Source: Eubacteriales bacterium
GTDB taxonomy: Bacteria > Bacillota > Clostridia > Oscillospirales > Acutalibacteraceae
Assembly: GCA_030529125.1 (NCBI GenBank)
Contig: JAUMXP010000106.1
Location: 1 to 5,584, forward strand
DNA length: 5,584 nucleotides
Direction of reading: 5' to 3'
Shown here: piece after piece, positions 4,939 through 5,584 of the stretch
Position numbering within the stretch: position 1 is the first letter of the stretch
How the letters are laid out: each line of letters opens with the position of its first letter
Program-made: the position numbers and the translations under genes
Notes under the pieces: model-generated
Database searches by the model: none
What the model was told of the DNA's origin: nothing
Seen by the model: the letters and a program-made list of their open reading frames with translations, nothing else

Positions 4939-5566
4939 CATCATCGTCTTCTCTTTTACTAGGAATAAGCTTATGTACTTCAGCAACCTTATCACGTTGC
5001 CACAACATAGGCGTAACACGCAAACTATAACCATAGCCATTATCACACGCCCAATCGAAAGGTTTAGCCTGTGGAAGTCCGTAAACAGCAAGTAAGGTCA
5101 TGATGATACCACCATGTGTTACTATAGTACAGTCAGTTGTACCTGTCTTAATAAGTCCGTTAACTATATTTTCGAATACCAGACATATTCTACGGGTAAA
5201 GTCATCGTTACTTTCGCCTTTTGGTGGTTTTATCTCTGGGTCACCTGCAAGCCACTTGGAAAAATCAGGATCAGAACTAAGCTCATCGGCTGATTTGCCT
5301 TCCCATTCACCGAAATTACATTCAATAAGCTCATTGATAACAATAGGCTCAATGTGGCTATAGATAATCTTACATGTTTCTTTGCATCTCTTCAAAGGAC
5401 TTGTAAATACAACCTTTGCATACGGATAATCCATATTATGGTCAAGTAGTTTCAGCTGACGCTTACCTTCATCTGATAATGATACGTCAGTTGTACCTAT
5501 ATACACACCGTTTAGTGTATCTGCTATTGCTCCATGTCTGATAAAATGAATATTATATGATTTCAT
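4934..5566 (-). CDS. Histidine phosphatase family protein (phosphoglycerate mutase / CobC-like)
   Basis: A 210-residue single-domain enzyme of the branch with a phosphohistidine intermediate. The catalytic set is complete: R10-H11-G12 with H11 as nucleophile, R60 in SPLKRCKET (56-64), E82 in ECNFGEWEG (82-90) as likely proton donor, and H151 in VTHGG (149-153). YIGTTDVSLSDEG (22-34) and the GEWEG block resemble alpha-ribazole phosphatase (CobC) and broad-specificity acid phosphatases, but no cobalamin gene is in view, so the substrate stays open. Oddly, the usual RHGxTxxN reads R-H-G-A-I-A-D-T, so the Thr and Asn that commonly touch the substrate phosphate are Ile14 and Thr17. The C-terminus is acidic (REDDDE). 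ATG 5566 follows GGAGGG (5575-5570) at only 3 bases, tighter than usual, but no better start exists. It converges on the malic enzyme; whatever lies upstream of 5584 is out of view. Confidence 0.9.
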   Translation of the reverse strand: MKSYNIHFIRHGAIADTLNGVYIGTTDVSLSDEGKRQLKLLDHNMDYPYAKVVFTSPLKRCKETCKIIYSHIEPIVINELIECNFGEWEGKSADELSSDPDFSKWLAGDPEIKPPKGESNDDFTRRICLVFENIVNGLIKTGTTDCTIVTHGGIIMTLLAVYGLPQAKPFDWACDNGYGYSLRVTPMLWQRDKVAEVHKLIPSKREDDDE

Positions 5567-5584
5567 AAGCCCTCCGACTTTACA

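Noticed and set aside
4891..5363. Frames at 4891-5091 (minus) and 5100-5363 (plus)
   Set aside because: Overlap the phosphatase gene in other frames; its catalytic residues show which frame is real.
1..5584. A novel defence, mobile or biosynthetic system
   Set aside because: All sizeable frames are familiar core genes with ordinary promoters and terminators; no transposase, integrase, repeat array, toxin-antitoxin pair or reverse transcriptase was seen. The XRE protein has no toxin partner next to it.

Overview
The window is an ordinary chromosomal stretch of an AT-rich Gram-positive bacterium, most likely a clostridium (Bacillota, Clostridia; perhaps an Oscillospirales/Ruminococcus-type gut lineage, which is inference). 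The grounds are strong GGAGG-type ribosome sites, consensus sigma-A promoters with AT-rich spacers, a type A RNase P RNA, a YtvI-like membrane protein and a short (389 aa) malic enzyme. I see no mobile element, CRISPR array, tRNA or phage gene.

Layout from left to right. Positions 1-132 hold the first 44 codons of murD on the minus strand, with its own near-consensus promoter lying across the stop codon of the next gene. Positions 186-1208 (minus) encode an AI-2E/YtvI-type polytopic membrane protein. Positions 1323-1574 (minus) encode an 83-residue XRE-type DNA-binding protein, followed by a strong terminator whose hairpin and T-tract also appear to contain the promoter of the membrane-protein gene. 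Positions 1575-1858 are a divergent regulatory region: XRE promoter to the left, pncB promoter zone to the right, with several small repeats. Positions 1859-3310 (plus) encode nicotinate phosphoribosyltransferase (PncB). Positions 3337-3679 (minus) are rnpB, the RNase P RNA, converging on pncB across one hairpin terminator. Positions 3732-4901 (plus) encode an NAD-type malic enzyme, divergent from rnpB with overlapping -10 boxes. Positions 4934-5566 (minus) encode a histidine phosphatase that converges on the malic enzyme across a two-way terminator.

The genes look like mostly single-gene transcription units rather than one pathway operon. The only metabolic link is loose: PncB feeds NAD synthesis, and the malic enzyme probably uses NAD. 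MurD is peptidoglycan synthesis, and YtvI-like proteins are often sporulation-associated. No undescribed system is evident. The points worth a second look are regulatory: the face-overlapping rnpB/malic enzyme promoters, the palindromes before pncB, the repeat in the XRE leader, and the promoters nested in a terminator and in a gene end.
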